Shown here: in pieces, positions 40,085-50,601 of the stretch
How positions within the stretch are numbered: position 1 is the first letter of the stretch
Layout: every line of letters starts with the position of its first letter
Source: Diplosphaera chodatii
Lineage: Eukaryota > Chlorophyta > Trebouxiophyceae > Prasiolales > Stichococcaceae
Assembly (NCBI GenBank): GCA_032358165.1
Contig: JAALGY010000035.1
Location: forward strand, 806,001 to 870,000
Direction: 5' to 3'
DNA length: 64,000 nt
Program-made: the position numbers and the translations under genes
The notes under the pieces: model-generated
Database searches by the model: none
What the model saw: only the letters and a program-made list of their open reading frames with translations
What the model was told of the DNA's origin: nothing

Positions 40085-41552
40085 GTGCTGAGCCTGAACG
40101 TCCAGGGGTGGCTGACCAGAGATGCATCTGCGCTATCGCAGGTCATCAAGGCGGCTGACTTCGACGTGCTGGCCTTCAGCGAGACGTGGGCGCGGGAGGG
40201 GACCGACGCGCCGGAGCTGGACGGCTTCACATCCGTCCTTCACCTGCCGCGGAGCCGGCGTCAGCAGCGTGGCGGTGCACGTGGCGGCCTCGCTGTCTAC
40301 GTCGCCAACAAGCTTGCATCATCGGTGACACACTTGTCAACTGGACCCCAAAACTGCTATGCTGTTTTGAGGTTTGACAAGGCTGTCGGTCAGGAGGAGG
40401 ATGCTTACATGATTCCATGCTACATACCACCCGAGGGAAGCCCATCTTTCGATGGCAAGGGCCCTGCGGTCTGGGAGGCGTTACGTGAGGAGGTGAGCGC
40501 CACCTGCCGCATGGGGCATGTGTTTGTTGTTGGAGACCTGAACGCACGCACCAGCACCTGCCCGGACTTTCCGGGATCTGTCGATCACCCTGTCACAGAG
40601 GAGTTCCTGCCCTCCACCGCCCCTCCTGTGCACTCACAGCGGCACAGCCGCGACAGCAGGGAGCGGCCCAACAGGTGGGGCAGGGCTCTGCTTTGACATG
40701 TGTGTTGAGACATCCGTCAGGATTGCTAACGGTCGTGTTTCAGGGATGAGGAGGGACAGGTCACTTTTGCTAGCCAAAGTCAGGTGGGCAGCAGCCTGAT
40801 TGACTATGTGCTTGCAAGTGCTGATGCATTCCCTTTGATTCAATCCCTAACAGTACTCCCCGCTCCTGAGTCGGACCATGCAGCCTTGCATCTGCTCATC
40901 AAGAGGACCGCCGCCGCTCAGCAGCCGCTCCCACGTCGCCAGCGCCGCCGCCATCAGCAGCAGCACCCGCAGCAGCCTACGACCCAGCAGCCCCTGCGCC
41001 TCGACGCAGCGCAGCTGGAAGTATGGCAGCAGCGCCTGCAGCAGCCTGATGCGGCAGCCCAACTGGTCGACATTGCAGCGGCAGCAGACGCCGCCCAGGT
41101 ACCCGATGACATGCATGCTGTGGGCATTCAGTTCGATCAGCTCATTGAGACCACGCAGGCTGAGGTGCTAGAGAGAGAGCGTTGCTGCAACGGCGCCGGC
41201 CGCCAAGGGGCGGCGGCGGGACCGCAACGCTGTGCCTCGCTGGTGGGATGCTGACCTGGCCCGCGGACGCCGCGCAGCGCGGCAAGCCGCGCGGCGCGAC
41301 CCGCAGTCACCGGCTGCTCGCGCGCTCCGCCAGCAGTACCAGCACCTACTACGCCGCACCCAGCGCCAGTGGACCCGCAGTCAGGCTCTCGCCCTCACTG
41401 AACTGGCTCAATCAACCAACTCCAAAAAGTTCTGGCAAAAGTTCAAACCCGCTAAGAAGCGGGCGTGTCCCATAGCAGATGATGTGATGCTTGACTCCTT
41501 CCGGAAACTGCTGGATGCCCCCACAGTTTCATCAAGCACTGCAGGTACCTCG
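40085..41552 (+). pseudogene. LINE-A ORF2 endonuclease and linker
   Basis: APE-type endonuclease motifs in order: LSLNVQGW, VLAFSETWARE, HVFVVGDLNART, then after a +1/-1 pair of shifts (about 40,683 and 40,746) FDMCVETSVRIANGRV, SSLIDYVLAS and the active-site SDHAALHL. The linker is Gln/Arg-rich (LRQQYQHLLRRTQRQW, KKFWQKFKPAK) and leads to the RT. The enzyme would nick target DNA to prime reverse transcription. No ATG begins the frame; it starts about 60 bp after the ORF1 stop, in another frame. Confidence 0.75.
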
Positions 41553-41559
41553 GGTAGTG

Positions 41560-41661
41560 TTTTCACGACTCGTTGTGCATGTTGCTCTGGGTTATTCCGC
41601 CAGAGCCTGTGGCTAGGCCAAAATGGCCCACCACCAGTATGTAATCAATGTCAATGTCAAA
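41560..41661 (+). mobile_element. LINE-A 3' tail, 102-bp insertion with TSD
   Basis: ACGACTCGTTGTGCATG... to TGTCAATGTCAAA inserted in ORF2. The TSD GGTAGTG lies at 41,553-41,559 and 41,662-41,668. It is an extreme 5' truncation, showing that LINE-A was active after this copy had landed. Confidence 0.85.
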
Positions 41662-41668
41662 GGTAGTG

Positions 41669-42562
41669 GTGCTGCGCCACCTTTTGCCGACGGGAGCGAG
41701 CTCAACTCGCCCTTCACAGCCGGCGCCGTGCAACAGGCTATAGGAGCCCTGCGCGGAGGCAAAGCAACGGTGGGCCTGCTCAAATTGGATGCTTTATCTG
41801 TTGCAGCGGCGCAGCTTGCACCTTGTCTTGCATCTGTTTTCAACGCTTGTCAAAGGGTGGCAGCGTTGCCAAGGGGCTGGGCTCTGTGCGGCATCACGCC
41901 AATTCACAAGGGGGGCGACACATCCGATCCGGGTAATTACCGTGGCATTGCTGTTGGCTCTTTATTGGCAAAGCTGTATGCTTGCATGCTTCACGAAAAG
42001 CTTATGAGGTGGACCGAGCAGCACCAGCTGCGCGCACGCGGACAGGCGGGCTTCCGCAAGGACCACCGCACCACCGATCAGACCTTCGTCGTTCGCACCC
42101 TCATCGAGAAGGCCAAGGCAGATAAGCAGCTTGTGTACTCTTGCTTTGTCGATTTCAAGAAAGCATACGACACTGTACCTCGTGATTTGCTTTGGGAGAA
42201 GCTGCAGCGGATTGGGGTGCATGGCGAGTTTCTTAGGGGCGTGCAGGCACTGTATGCTGATGTGCCCATGGCATTGCAGTTTGAGGGGGGAATGTCCAAC
42301 ACATTTCAGAGCACTCTGGGGGTTAAGCAGGGATGTCCACTATCTCCAACCCTTTTTGGGATTTACATTGACGATTTCCAAGCGGAGCTGGAGGCCGCCG
42401 GCGCGGACCTGGACCTGCCCACCCTGTGTGGTGTGCAGGCACCTGCCCTCTTTTCTATGCAGATGATCTGGACCTGGTGTCCACATCCGTACGCGGCCTG
42501 CAGGCGCAGCTCGACCTGCTGGAGTCGTACTGCAAACGCTGGCGCCTCACCTTCAACGTGAA
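41669..42562 (+). pseudogene. LINE-A RT, first duplicate
   Basis: Frame from FADGSELNSPFTAGAVQQAI (RT-0 region) through HKGGDTSDPGNYRGIAV, FVDFKKAYDTVPRDLL and GVKQGCPLSPTLFGIYIDD. Two extra bases in CTCTTTTCTATGC shift the ALFYADD box to ALFSMQMIW, destroying the catalytic site. Confidence 0.8.
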
Positions 42563-43265
42563 GCAGCGTTGCCAAGGGGCTGGGCTCTGTGCGGCATCAC
42601 GCCGATTCACAAGGGGGGCGACACATCCGATCCGGGTAATTACCGTGGCATTGCTGTTGGCTCTTTATTGGCAAAGCTGTATGCTTGCATGCTTCACGAA
42701 AAGCTTATGAGGTGGACCGAGCAGCACCAGCTGCGCGCACGCGGACAGGCGGGCTTCCGCAAGGACCACCGCACCACCGATCAGACCTTCGTCGTTCGCA
42801 CCCTCATCGAGAAGGCCAAGGCAGATAAGCAGCTTGTGTACTCTTGCTTTGTCGATTTCAAGAAAGCATACGACACTGTACCTCGTGATTTGCTTTGGGA
42901 GAAGCTGCAGCGGATTGGGGTGCATGGCGAGTTTCTTAGGGGCGTGCAGGCACCGTATGCCGATGTGCCCATGGCATTGCAGTTTGAGGGGGGAATGTCC
43001 AACACATTTCAGAGCACTCTGGGGGTTAAGCAGGGATGTCCACTATCTCCAACCCTTTTTGGGATTTACATTGACGATTTCCAAGCGGAGCTGGAGGCCG
43101 CCGGCGCGAACCTGGACCTGCCCACCCTGTGTGGTGTGCAGGCACCTGCCCTCTTTTCTATGCAGATGATCTGGACCTGGTGTCCACATCCGTACGCGGC
43201 CTGCAGGCGCAGCTCGACCTGCTGGAGTCGTACTGCAAACGCTGGCGCCTCAACGTCAACGTGAA
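41860..43265 (+). repeat. 703-bp tandem duplication within LINE-A RT
   Basis: 41,860-42,562 and 42,563-43,265 start GCAGCGTTGCCAAGGGGC and match almost fully (for example GCACTGTATGCTGAT versus GCACCGTATGCCGAT). Both carry the same 2-base insertion in the FYADD codons, so the duplication followed that mutation. Confidence 0.9.
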
Positions 43266-44373
43266 GAAGACTAAGGTCGTGGTGTACGCAGCCCAGGCTG
43301 CGGCACCACCGGTTCTCACCTACATGCATGCTCCCATCGAAGTGCTGGACTCGTTTACCTATTTGGGGGTTGACATCTCTAGTCGTAGTTCTTTTGCTGC
43401 CGCTAGCATCGGCAGAGCGGCCTCCGCCCAGCGCGCCGCACTTGCATTGCAGCATCGTTGCCATGACCTGAGCTTGCATGACCCAGCACTGCAGCTGCAC
43501 TTGTTCGATGCACTAGTACGTCCTGTTATGCTTTATGGTGTCGAAACATGGGGTCCTGGGGCGTTGTGCGGTAGTGGCATGGACACTTGTGAGCTTGTCC
43601 ATCGGAAGTTTCTTCGGTCTGTTCTTGGTGTGCGCACAGGCACTCCCAACGTGGCGGTATTGGGGGAGCTTGGGCGATTCCCGGTGGCACACACGGCAAC
43701 GCTGGCCATCTGCCGGTTCTGGAATCGGCTGGTCGCGATGCCGGACACACGCCTCACCAAGCAGGCATTCCTGGAGAACTGTGCTCTGGCCACCCGGCCG
43801 GGGCGCAGCAAGACCAGCTCAGCATGCTGGGCTGCCCAGGTGTGCTCGTTCCTGCACTTCATGTCACCCATCGTTGACGGCGTGCCGCAGCGCATTGACA
43901 CTTCGGTTGTCAGTGCACACCTGCAGCGCCGCACATTCGATGCTGTGAATGGCAGCGACTTGCGCAAAGTGCGTGAGTGGCTGGGAGTCAGGGGCCCTGT
44001 CAACGGTGACAACTACCAGCTGGCCGGCTACTTGCAGGCAGTCGCCTCCAAGACCGGTCGTCGGCGGTTAGCACAGTTTCGGATGGGCAGTCACATGCTG
44101 GGGGTGGAGACAGGGAGGTGGCAGCGTCTGCCGCGGGCAGAGCGGCTGTGTCAGCGGTGTAGCTGCGGCGTGGTGGATGATGAGGCGCACATGGTCTGGG
44201 GGTGTCCAGCTCTAGTAGATCAGAGGGTGCAGCATTCTGAGCTGTTTCAGGACAGCGACATCACCTCAGTGGCGGACTTTATGCAGCAGAATGCCGGGCA
44301 ACTGGCAGCCTTTTTGCGGGTTTGTCATGATCATTGTGCAGAGTTGGAGGGGTGTACATCCACCCGGGATTGA
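43266..44373 (+). pseudogene. LINE-A ORF2 C-terminus
   Basis: Open from KKTKVVVYAAQ to TSTRD: FTYLGVDISSRSSF, VRPVMLYGVETWGPG, WNRLVAMPDTRLTKQ and the Cys cluster CQRCSCGVVDDEAHMVWGCP. The upstream frame also reads the C-terminal piece of the shifted RT (YADDLDLVSTS at about 43,155), giving a 414-codon frame that lacks the RT core. Confidence 0.75.
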
Positions 44374-44510
44374 GTGGACCCATTCTGTCAGCGGGGAGTG
44401 AACGGTTTCGGACACGACTCGTTGTGCATGTTGCTCTGGGTTATTCCGCCAGAGCCTGTGGCTAGGCCAAAATGGCCCACCACCAGTATGTAATCAATGT
44501 CAATGTCAAA

Positions 44511-45727
44511 TGGTGTACGCAGCCCAGGCTGCGGCACCACCGGTTCTCACCTACATGCATGCTCCCATCGAAGTGCTGGACTCGTTTACCTATTTGGGGG
44601 TTGACAACTCCAGTCGTAGTTCTTTTGCTGCCGCTAGCATCGGCAGAGCGGCCTCCGCCCAGCGCGCCGCACTTGCACTGCAGCATCGTTGCCATGACCT
44701 GAGCTTGCATGACCCAGCACTGCAGCTGCACTTGTTCGATGCACTAGTACGTCCTGTCTTTATGGTGTCGAAACATGGGGACCTGGGGCGTTGTGCGGTA
44801 GTGGCATGGACACTTGTGAGCTTGTCCATCGGAAGTTTCTTCGGTCTGTTCTTGGTGTGCGTACAGGCACTCCCAACGTGGCGGTGTTGGGGGAGCTTGG
44901 GCGGTTCCCGGTGGCACACACGGCAACGCTGGCCATCTGCCGGTTCTGGAATCGGCTGGTCGCAATGCCGGACACACGCCTCACCAAGCAGGCATTCCTG
45001 GAGAACTGTGCTCTGGCCACCCGGCCGGGGCGCAGCAAGACCAGCTCAGCATGCTGGGCTGCCCAGGTGTGCTCGTTCCTGCACTTCATGTCACCCATCG
45101 TTGACGGCGTGCCACAGCGCATTGACACTTCTGTTGTCAGTGCACACCTGCAGCGCCGCACATTCGATGCTGTGAATGGCAGCGACGTGCGCAAAGTGCG
45201 TGAGTGGCTGGGAGTCAGGGGCCCTGTGAAGGGTGACAACTACCAGCTGGCCGGCTACTTGCAGGCAGTCGCCTCCAAGACCGGTCGTCGGCGGTTAGCA
45301 CAGTTCCGGATGGGCAGTCACATGCTGGGGGTGGAAACAGGGAGGTGGCAGCGTCTGCCGCGGGCAGAGCGGCTGTGTCAGCGGTGTAGCTGCGGCGTGG
45401 TGGATGATGAGGCACACATGGTCTGGGGTTGTCCAGCTCTAGTAGATCAGAGGGTGCAGCATTCTGAGCTGTTTCAGGACAGCAACATCACCACAGTGGC
45501 GGACTATGCAGCAAGATGCCCGGCAACTGGCAGCCTTTTTGCGGGTTTGTCATGATCATTGTGCTGAGTTGGAGGGGTGTACATCCAACCGGGATTGAGT
45601 GGACCCATTCTGTCAGCGGGGAGTGAACGGTTTCGGACACGACCCGTTGTGCATGTCGCTCTGGGTATTTCCGCCAGAGCCTGTGGCTAGGCCAAAATGG
45701 CCCACCACCAGTATGTAATCAATGTCA
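44511..45727 (+). mobile_element. LINE-A copy, 5'-truncated
   Basis: Starts at VYAAQAAAPPVLTYMHA directly after the previous LINE-A tail and ends at AATCAATGTCAA. It has a deletion in CGTCCTGTCTTTATGG (frame shift in VMLYG) and the GACTATGCAGCAAG deletion near the C-terminus, shared with 38,340. It lies head to tail with the preceding copy. Confidence 0.8.
44791..45555 (+). pseudogene. LINE-A ORF2 C-terminal frame, variant
   Basis: A 254-codon frame CGSGMDTCELVHRKFLRSV to ARCPATGSLFAGLS with the Cys cluster intact, but a shifted final segment. It lacks endonuclease and RT. Confidence 0.7.
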
Positions 45728-45759
45728 ACTGCTCGGTCCATCCAGTCGAAGGCCTTGGC

Positions 45760-45983
45760 AGTCGTTGAACACCGTTCAGGGACCGGGTTCGATCCCTGGC
45801 GGTGGCGGAAGTTTCGGGTCTAGTTCCGTGTGGGACCAACCCACCCCACCCTATGCAAGTGGTTGCTTCGGCAATCTGCCCTCCATGGTTTGTGTATATA
45901 AGTCGTTGAAAAACGCAATACACAAACAGGCTTCCGGTCAAAGGTCCTTTTCCATCGCTATTTGCACTTCCCTTACCGCTATC
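45760..45983 (+). mobile_element. SINE-D copy 14 with 6-bp TSD
   Basis: A 224-bp insert flanked by CTTGGC (45,754-45,759 and 45,984-45,989) in LINE-B. Its 5' end reads AGTCGTTGAACACCG, a diverged form of the usual TTCATTGGACACCG. This independently supports a ~225-bp monomer as the unit of insertion. Confidence 0.8.
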
Positions 45984-47625
45984 CTTGGCGAAGTCGAGGA
46001 AAAGCATGGCTCCATCGGCGTCATGGGTGGTGAGGAGGTCGGCGAGCTCGGTGTGGTTGAGGATGTTGTCGCCAATCCAGCGGCCGGGGAGGAAGCCAGT
46101 CTGTGTGGGGTCGATGACGAGTCCAAGGGCGTGGGCGAGGCGGGTGGCAAAGGCGCGGGAGGCGATCTTGACGTCGGCGTTGATGCCTGCGATAGGTCGG
46201 CGGTTGGCGAGGTCGCGGGCATCGCCTCGCTTTGGGACGAGGGTGTAGTCGGAGGTGCGCTGACGAGGCGACATGGTGGGCCGGGCACCAGCCGTGTGGC
46301 AGGCATTGAAGGCTCGTGTGAGAGGGAGGCCGAGCTTGTCCCAGAGTTGAACGTACAGCTCAGCTGGCAGGCCGTCCGGACCAGGGTTCTTGCCGCGTTG
46401 TGCCGCGCGGGCGGCGGCCGTGAGCTCCTCGTGTGTGAGTGGCTCGTCGCAGGCGGCAGCATCGGCGGCAGCGACGGTGGCGTCAAGGGAGGCAAGGAGC
46501 TGGTCCTGAGCAGCGCGGCATGTTGGGCGGGCGGCGAAGTGGCGGGTGTAGTGGTCGGCGATGAGCTGCTGGGCGTGGGCGAGGCCTTCGGCCGTGTCAA
46601 GGCCGACATACATGCCATTGCTGGAGTCCAGCACCGAGGTGAAGGTGGTGTCGCTGCAGTGGCGGGGGTCGCAGCGAGCGCGGAAGTAGTGAGTGGGCTT
46701 CTCGAAGAACATGAGCTCCAATGCCCGGGCGCGATCAAGTGCAAGCTGGGCGTGGCGGTCGTCGTGGGCGTGCAGGGCATCGGCAGCGGTGTGGAAGGCG
46801 GCGCGGGCGGCGTCGCGAGCATTGTCTGTCGCAGCGATGGGCAGCTGAGAAGCTGCAAAGGCGACGGCCTCTTGCAGGTGCCGAAGCTCCAGGCGTCTGC
46901 GACGTTTTTCGGCGGCAGTGCGCCGCTGAGCGAGCAGGCGGATGCAGGAGAGCATGTCCTCCAACAACCCTTGCGGGTCGGTGTCGCGCAGCTCCGGGGG
47001 GGCGGCGTCGCCGTCGGGAGAGGGCGAGGCGTGCTGGCTCGCGGCGGCCAAGAGGCGGAGGAAGTCGGCGGCCCGGCGCGAGGAGTCTTGCTGATGGAGC
47101 CTGTCGGCCATAAGGCGGTCGAGGGCATTTTGCAGCTCAGAGACGAAGTCGGCGTCTGCGAGGAGGGGGAAGGGGAAGCGCCATGGTAGGCGAGCCCGCA
47201 GCACCGAGCCGGGGAGCGTGAAGGCGAAGGTGACGCCACGGTGGTCGCTGTGGAAGTCGTCGACGATGGTGGCGTGTGGTTGATGGTGGAGGAGGGCCTC
47301 AGCGACCAGCCACTTGTCGAGTCGAGAGGCGCCGTGGTCGGCGTTGCGAGAGACGAAGGAGAAGTTGGTGGCAGGGTGGGGGTGGCAGTGCCGCCAGGCA
47401 TCAGCCAGGCCGGCGGATGTGGCGAGGTGTTGCAACTCAGGGGCGCCGACCAGTCGAACGGATCGCTGGCTAGCGGTGGGGGTGGCATCATGGACGGTGT
47501 CGATGCAGTTGAAGTCGCCGCACAGGAGGACCGTGCGGTGGCTGTCGGCGGACGGCAGGTCTCCGGCAAGGGTGGGGATGAAGGCGTGTCGTGGGTGGAT
47601 CGCATGGCGTGTAGGCGGTAATGAC
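45984..47625 (-). pseudogene. LINE-B endonuclease C-terminus and RT N-terminus
   Basis: Minus frame with GDFNCIDTV (APE Asn), NADHGASRLDKWLVA, SDHRGVTFAF (active-site Asp-His), then NPGPDGLPAELYVQLWD, NRRPIAGINADVKIASRAF, DPTQTGFLPGRWIGDN and GAMLFLDFAKD, a typical L1-superfamily RT start. One base is lost near 47,588 (PCDPP to RHAFIP). The SINE-D right after LDFAK truncates it before the catalytic ADD box. Confidence 0.75.
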
Positions 47626-47633
47626 GGAGTACA

Positions 47634-47754
47634 TTGACATTGACATTGATTACATACTGGTGGTGGGCCATTTTGGCCTAGCCACAGGCTCTGGCGGAAT
47701 AACCCAGAGCAACGTGCACAACGAGTCGTGTCCGAAACCGTTCACTCCCCAGGA
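47634..47754 (-). mobile_element. LINE-A 3' tail, 121-bp insertion with TSD
   Basis: Inverted LINE-A 3' end inserted in the LINE-B endonuclease, flanked by GGAGTACA (47,626-47,633 and 47,755-47,762). The two LINE-B frames (HGHLYSS and VITAYTP) join across it. Confidence 0.85.
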
Positions 47755-48060
47755 GGAGTACAGGTGACCATGGAGTGCGAAGTCGACACGAAGTCGGCGG
47801 CCGTCGTCTGTGCTGGGGTCGACTTCGTCGACGGCAGTGCAGCCGCAGGACTCGCGGATGAGGATGGCCACCCCGGCGGTGGCGCGTGTGCGCCGTTCGC
47901 CGGGGTCAGTGGTGGCGGCGGGGCCCCGCCGCCAGAAGGACCAGCCTGGCCAGGGCTGGCCCGGGGCCGCCCCCGTTTGCGCCCACTGCTTGCCGTCGTC
48001 AGAGGCACGCATATGCTTCCCATACATACGTAACCACAGTGTTCCTTTCTTGCGAGTGAG

Positions 48061-50600
48061 GCAAGAAAGGCACTCGGTCTCAGCAGCTGTCGGGTTGGCA
48101 TTGGCATACACAGAGCATGGAGCAAATTATCCGGCGGTCGATGACGAGGCAGAGTAGTGCAGTTGCAAGCTGTCCTCTGTCCAGTGATCAAATGCCAGTA
48201 CAATCTGCTTACGATGCTAGGACTGCCAGAGGCACCTTTGCCGATCGTATCTGCCCTGCAAGAAACACGTTTCCACTCACGCCCCCTCATGCTGCCGATC
48301 GCATGGTGAATGGCAACCCCGCAACATCCGCAGGTTTGAGCAGGCTAGTGTTGCGTCAGTTGCGCCTGAGCCGAGGCATGTCCCTCAGATAGGCACTGCA
48401 GTCGGCGATCGATCAGACACCTGAAATGCTGGGGTCGCCAACCGTGAGCTTATATGTGGCGGAGGGTCAACTCCGCTCACTTGTTGCACATTGGCCGCTG
48501 CCGTCGGCACATGAACTTTAACCCGGTGGCTGACGTGTACGAAACAGCCACAGACACAGCCTGACTGGGATCTGCTGCGCTGAGGCTGCAAGCCACCAGA
48601 CGGACGGTGAGGTGACCTTCAACTGTGCAGGGAATTTGTTAACTGGTGCATCCACTATGTGGCTGCACTTGGGTGCACTCACAGCATGCAGTTGGATGAG
48701 TTATGCTGCAATTATCGTCCGCGTATATGCAAAGCATGGTGCAGGTTCCTACTGCCTCCTGGCAGGCCGTGCCAAACTGCTGTCCATCTGATTTGAGCTG
48801 CATGGATATTGCATGCCTGCCCCTGAATGTGCGTGAGCACAGCAGCATTGAAGCTTGTGCCGGTCAGCCCGGTGTTTCAACTTATTTTCAGTGGTATGTG
48901 ACTGTCGAATGTTGACTCTGCTTTGACAACATGTCTCGGATTGTAAATAGGTTCTGCATGCCAGTTATGCAGCAGACAGGCGGCGCACAGGCGCGGGAGG
49001 GCAGTATGGCTCCTCTCATGTGCCGAGGTGTGGAAGATGGCACAACGGCAGCAGCAACAGATAGACCTGCGGCGTCTTTGCACCCATGTCCATCTGAGTT
49101 GTAGGTTGGACTGCATCGAGAAGTAGCCCAGCTAGATGGACATCCCTTGCCATCACGGCTGCAGTGTGCACCTGAGGGTGGCAGCACCTTGAGGCATCGC
49201 GCTATAGCAGCAGCCATGGCCGTATTGTTAGGCGAGAGCGCTCAGGAAATTGCCGCATGAATCAGCCAGCAGGTGGCCAGCATACCATACGTGGGCAGCG
49301 GTGGCCAGCACAGGTGAGCCAGTAGGTCTTGACCTCTCGGGTGTCAAGCATGATACGATGGTAGTGATGGGAGGCTGACTTGTGCACACATACATGCGCA
49401 TGACCATGAGTGTCCTTGGCACAGGGTATCTCATCACACAAGCTGGCTTTGTGGGCGGCCTCGTTTGTGCAGATGTTGGGCATGAGTGTCTTGAAATCTG
49501 CTGCAGTTCTCACCCTATTTTACATGCAGTTGTACAATATCTGTGCATCAGCATTGTTGCAGGCAGAGAGCCTTGAAGATACAACAGAGCGACGCTTTAA
49601 GGGTCACGGCACAGCAGCCTCACAGCACGGCCACTTCTTGATACCACTTCAGTGTTGTCTTGCATGCGCGAGCGTTTCCTCGGCGATGTTCACACTGCAG
49701 CGCACATCAGGTGCTACTACGCAATGTGGCAACACTTATGCCCATGATGATATATGCAGATGCGATAGCATGACATGATGAGTCATGTCGACATAGGAAA
49801 CACGAGCGGTAGGCCTGCCAACAATGGCTGCTCACCCTGGGCAGGTGCCGCCACTTGGCTGCGTTTCTGCCGCTGCGGCTGTGACAGCTCCTGCAGGTTC
49901 TGGCACCCGGCAACCACAGGGGAATGCCACGAGACATGCAATAGTGGACCCCCGTCTGCAAAGCCAAGACACGTACGCTCAAGTAATGGCGTCTGACCAC
50001 TCACGTCATGAACGCTACATGTGGTCCGTGCAAGATCAAATATGAAAGCGGCAGCAGACCTGGTGTTGTACACTGGCTTGGCGGCCCTGCAGATGCAGAG
50101 TCTGCTGCAGTCAGCGGCAGCGGCATTGCGGCTGCGGAAACTGTGGCAGCTGATGGCGCTGGGTATGCTGCGGTAAGCGGCAGCGGGATTGGAGCTGTTG
50201 TGCCTGTTGCAGCTTGTAGCCGTGCAGATGTGGCATGACTTGCAGTCAGCGGCGGAGACGGCACGAGTGCAGCTGGCAGCCCGAGAGCGCTGGGGACCAT
50301 CAATAATGCAACAACTGGCCCAGCTGCTGACAGCATGCCAGCACCGGCATAAGGGCGCAGCTCAGCCGCATCCTGCACAGCCGCAGCATACGCCACATCC
50401 GCAGGGTGCTGCGCCGCTGCTCCCGCGGTTACAGTCTGCGCAGCTGGCAGTGCGGACATACGACAGGCTGGCTCGTCTGCCCATTCTGGGCAGTTGTGCC
50501 TGAAGTGTAGTCAGACAGACGCACAGTCATACACGAGTTTGCACACGGACTGCACATGACATCATCGGTGCCATTGCGTTAGACTCCGTGGTACCCTGTG
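48061..50600. other. Repeat-free intergenic stretch
   Basis: No copy of the LINE/SINE families and no recognised gene. A plus frame at 50,189-50,503 (LQSAAETARVQLAARERW...) and an Ala/Pro-rich minus frame at 50,001-50,459 overlap; neither is convincing. A short GCAGTCAGCGGCAGCGG motif is repeated near 50,110 and 50,170. Confidence 0.5.
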
Positions 50601-50601
50601 C

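Larger units (their letters stand above)
38863..44510 (+). mobile_element. LINE-A, most complete copy
   Basis: In order: ORF1 (38,863-40,027), endonuclease (40,085-40,900), linker, RT (41,669-42,562) with a 703-bp tandem duplication (42,563-43,265), C-terminus (43,266-44,373) and 3' UTR to TGTCAATGTCAA at 44,510. It is inactive: frameshifts in the endonuclease, a 2-base insertion in FYADD in both duplicate copies, and a 102-bp LINE-A tail inserted at 41,560. It defines the architecture for all the fragments. Confidence 0.85.
45728..48060 (-). mobile_element. LINE-B endonuclease/RT half
   Basis: On minus: endonuclease part from about 48,060 (KKGTLWLRMYGKHMRASDD; GVAILIRESCGC; DFALHGHLYSS), a LINE-A tail insert, then VITAYTPCDP, VLLCGDFNCIDTVHD, SDHRGVTFAF and the RT start. 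A SINE-D at 45,760-45,983 follows FLDFAK, and the copy stops at AKAFDWMDRA where LINE-A abuts. It complements the RT part at 14,738-15,530. The 5' border near 48,060 is approximate. Confidence 0.75.
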
